A model generated the notes under the pieces. The model did no database searches. It saw only the letters and a list, made by a program, of their open reading frames with translations, and was not told the origin of the DNA. Positions 4,996-5,828 of a stretch of DNA of 5,828 nucleotides are shown here, one piece after another; the stretch's first letter is position 1, and each line of letters begins with the position of its first letter. This DNA comes from JTS-RE94 sp041750795 (GTDB lineage: Bacteria; Planctomycetota; Planctomycetia; Pirellulales; PALSA-1355), in contig JBGSYQ010000608.1 of assembly GCA_041750795.1 (NCBI GenBank), positions 1 to 5,828 of the forward strand, read 5' to 3'. A program made the position numbers and the translations under genes.

Positions 4996-5186
4996 CTAGC
5001 ACTGCCAGCGAGGCGAGCAGGCGACTGCCCAGGGCGGCTATCCTGACTATCTCGACAGGGTTCGATAAACTTCGTCCCTCGCGGCTGCCGACATAAACGG
5101 AACAGCGGCGCCGAAGTTTACAACCTGCTGCGCAGTCGGCCGGTCTTGCCGAGACTTGGTTTCGCCGCTCGAGCAATCTGGCTCGC

Positions 5187-5192
5187 AAGGGG
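5187..5192 (+). promoter_or_regulatory. Ribosome binding site AAGGGG
   Basis: AAGGGG stands six bases before GTG at 5199 and decides that start. No ATG lies near the beginning of the conserved N-terminus. Confidence 0.6.
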
Positions 5193-5198
5193 TCTCTC

Positions 5199-5828
5199 GT
5201 GCCACGCTTAGCAATCGTCATCAGTGCGACTGGCAGTATCGAATCGCTCGAAGGTACGCTGGTTTCCGTGTTGGAAAACCGGCCTGCCGATTGCGAGATT
5301 CTGGTTGCCATCGATCGGCCTTATGCGGACCCCTACGACTTGAAGGACGAAGTTCGCTTTGTCTCGGCGACGGGGCGGCAGCGCCTGATCGACTGCGTCC
5401 AGCGGGCGGTGACCAGCACGCGTGCCCACTTCGTCCACATGCTCTCCAGCGGTTGCACGGTGAGCGAAGGCTGGACCGAGCCGGCGCTGGCACGCTTTGG
5501 AGATCGGCGCGTGGCCGCGGTTGCTCCGCTGGTGCTCGACGTCGAACGTCCGACACACATCGTGGCGGCCGGACTCGGCTATCGCGCCGGCGGTCGTCGC
5601 GTGCTGATTGGTCGAGGAACGAGCGCGTTGTCGGCGGCGACGCCCAGCGCGATCGGCCCCTGCGGATTCGCGGCCTTTTATCGCCGCACCTCGCTGGAAA
5701 TGGTTGGCGGGCTAAGCCTTGGTCTTGGCCTGGCCCAGGCCGACGTCGATCTGGCGCTGAGCCTGGCCAAGGCCGGCATGAGCGCCGTGGTCGAGCCAGG
5801 CTCGCGCGTGCTGGCCAACAGCGAGATC
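5199..5828 (+). CDS. GT2-like glycosyltransferase, 5' part only (cut by the window end)
   Basis: GTG start at 5199 with AAGGGG six bases upstream; 210 codons are open to the last base with no stop. The protein has the layout of a family-2 glycosyltransferase (GT-A fold): first strand and helix PRLAIVISATGSIESLEGTL, a second strand CEILVAIDRPYADPYDLKD (32-50), then GWTEPALARFGDRRVAAVAP (91-110). The acceptor-side region GFAAFYRRTSLEMVGGLS (156-173) is followed by ADVDLALSLAKAG (181-193), corresponding to the usual 'ED.DLslRl..aG' motif. No transmembrane segment is seen in this part. Such enzymes move sugar from a nucleotide-sugar donor to envelope or exopolysaccharide acceptors; neither substrate can be read from the sequence. 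The usual metal-binding DxD in the middle strand is not evident: the equivalent stretch reads HMLSSGCTVSEGW (80-92). It may therefore be metal-independent, divergent or not a transferase. No neighbouring sugar gene is visible in the window. Confidence 0.75.
   Translation, partial: MPRLAIVISATGSIESLEGTLVSVLENRPADCEILVAIDRPYADPYDLKDEVRFVSATGRQRLIDCVQRAVTSTRAHFVHMLSSGCTVSEGWTEPALARFGDRRVAAVAPLVLDVERPTHIVAAGLGYRAGGRRVLIGRGTSALSAATPSAIGPCGFAAFYRRTSLEMVGGLSLGLGLAQADVDLALSLAKAGMSAVVEPGSRVLANSEI

Larger units (their letters stand above)
4940..5198. other. Intergenic region between pepT and the glycosyltransferase gene
   Basis: No gene seen. At 4975-4995 there is a degenerate copy of the hairpin motif (CCCGTTGAA/TTCAACAGG, one mismatch), 36 bp past the pepT stop; it may act as a weak transcription stop but lacks a T tract. 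TAAACTTCG (5066-5074) and CGAAGTTTA (5112-5120) are exact inverted repeats enclosing 37 nt, a possible leader structure. CTGACT (5043-5048) with GATAAA (5064-5069), 15 bp apart, is a weak promoter candidate for the next gene (four of six matches in each box). Confidence 0.45.

Noticed and set aside
3641..5046. Long open frames of 409 (minus) and 434 (plus) codons over pepT
   Set aside because: Both are shadows of pepT, which has the full M20 active-site set; their products are dominated by Arg, Ala, Gly and Gln.

Overview
The window looks like chromosomal DNA of a high-GC bacterium, most probably a planctomycete of the Pirellulales type. That placement is an inference. It rests on strong G/C bias at third codon positions, loosely spaced genes, a style of GT2 glycosyltransferase and XRE regulator I associate with these genomes, and gaps full of short palindromic repeats. 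There is no rRNA, tRNA, CRISPR array, transposase or phage gene.

Layout, left to right. (1) The 3' end of an unrecognised gene (+, ends at 657), with a 130-bp inverted-repeat element lying inside its reading frame. (2) Converging on it, a probable two-gene minus-strand unit: an XRE-type helix-turn-helix regulator (1674 to 1195), then a small unrecognised protein (1167 to 694). (3) A divergent control region (about 1675-1992) with a repeat element, a 21-bp direct repeat and a good sigma70-like promoter facing right. (4) A short unrecognised gene (1993-2418, +). Its tail overlaps, end to end, the 3' end of a stand-alone PolB-like 3'-5' exonuclease (3188 to 2361, -), and the overlap falls in a 15-bp tandem repeat. 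(5) A repeat-rich gap (3189-3679) holding a 145-bp cassette of consecutive hairpins and a 33-bp palindromic tandem array. (6) Peptidase T (pepT, 3680-4939, +), complete with all expected metal and catalytic residues. (7) A 259-bp gap with a degenerate copy of the hairpin motif. (8) The start of a GT2-like glycosyltransferase (5199 onward, +), cut by the window end.

The genes do not form one pathway. PepT removes N-terminal residues from tripeptides in the cytoplasm, the exonuclease is a DNA-processing enzyme, and the glycosyltransferase probably works in envelope or exopolysaccharide synthesis. Only the XRE regulator and its downstream partner look co-transcribed. I found no convincing new multi-gene system. 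The most unusual content is the four unrelated repeat families, two of which have entered coding sequence.
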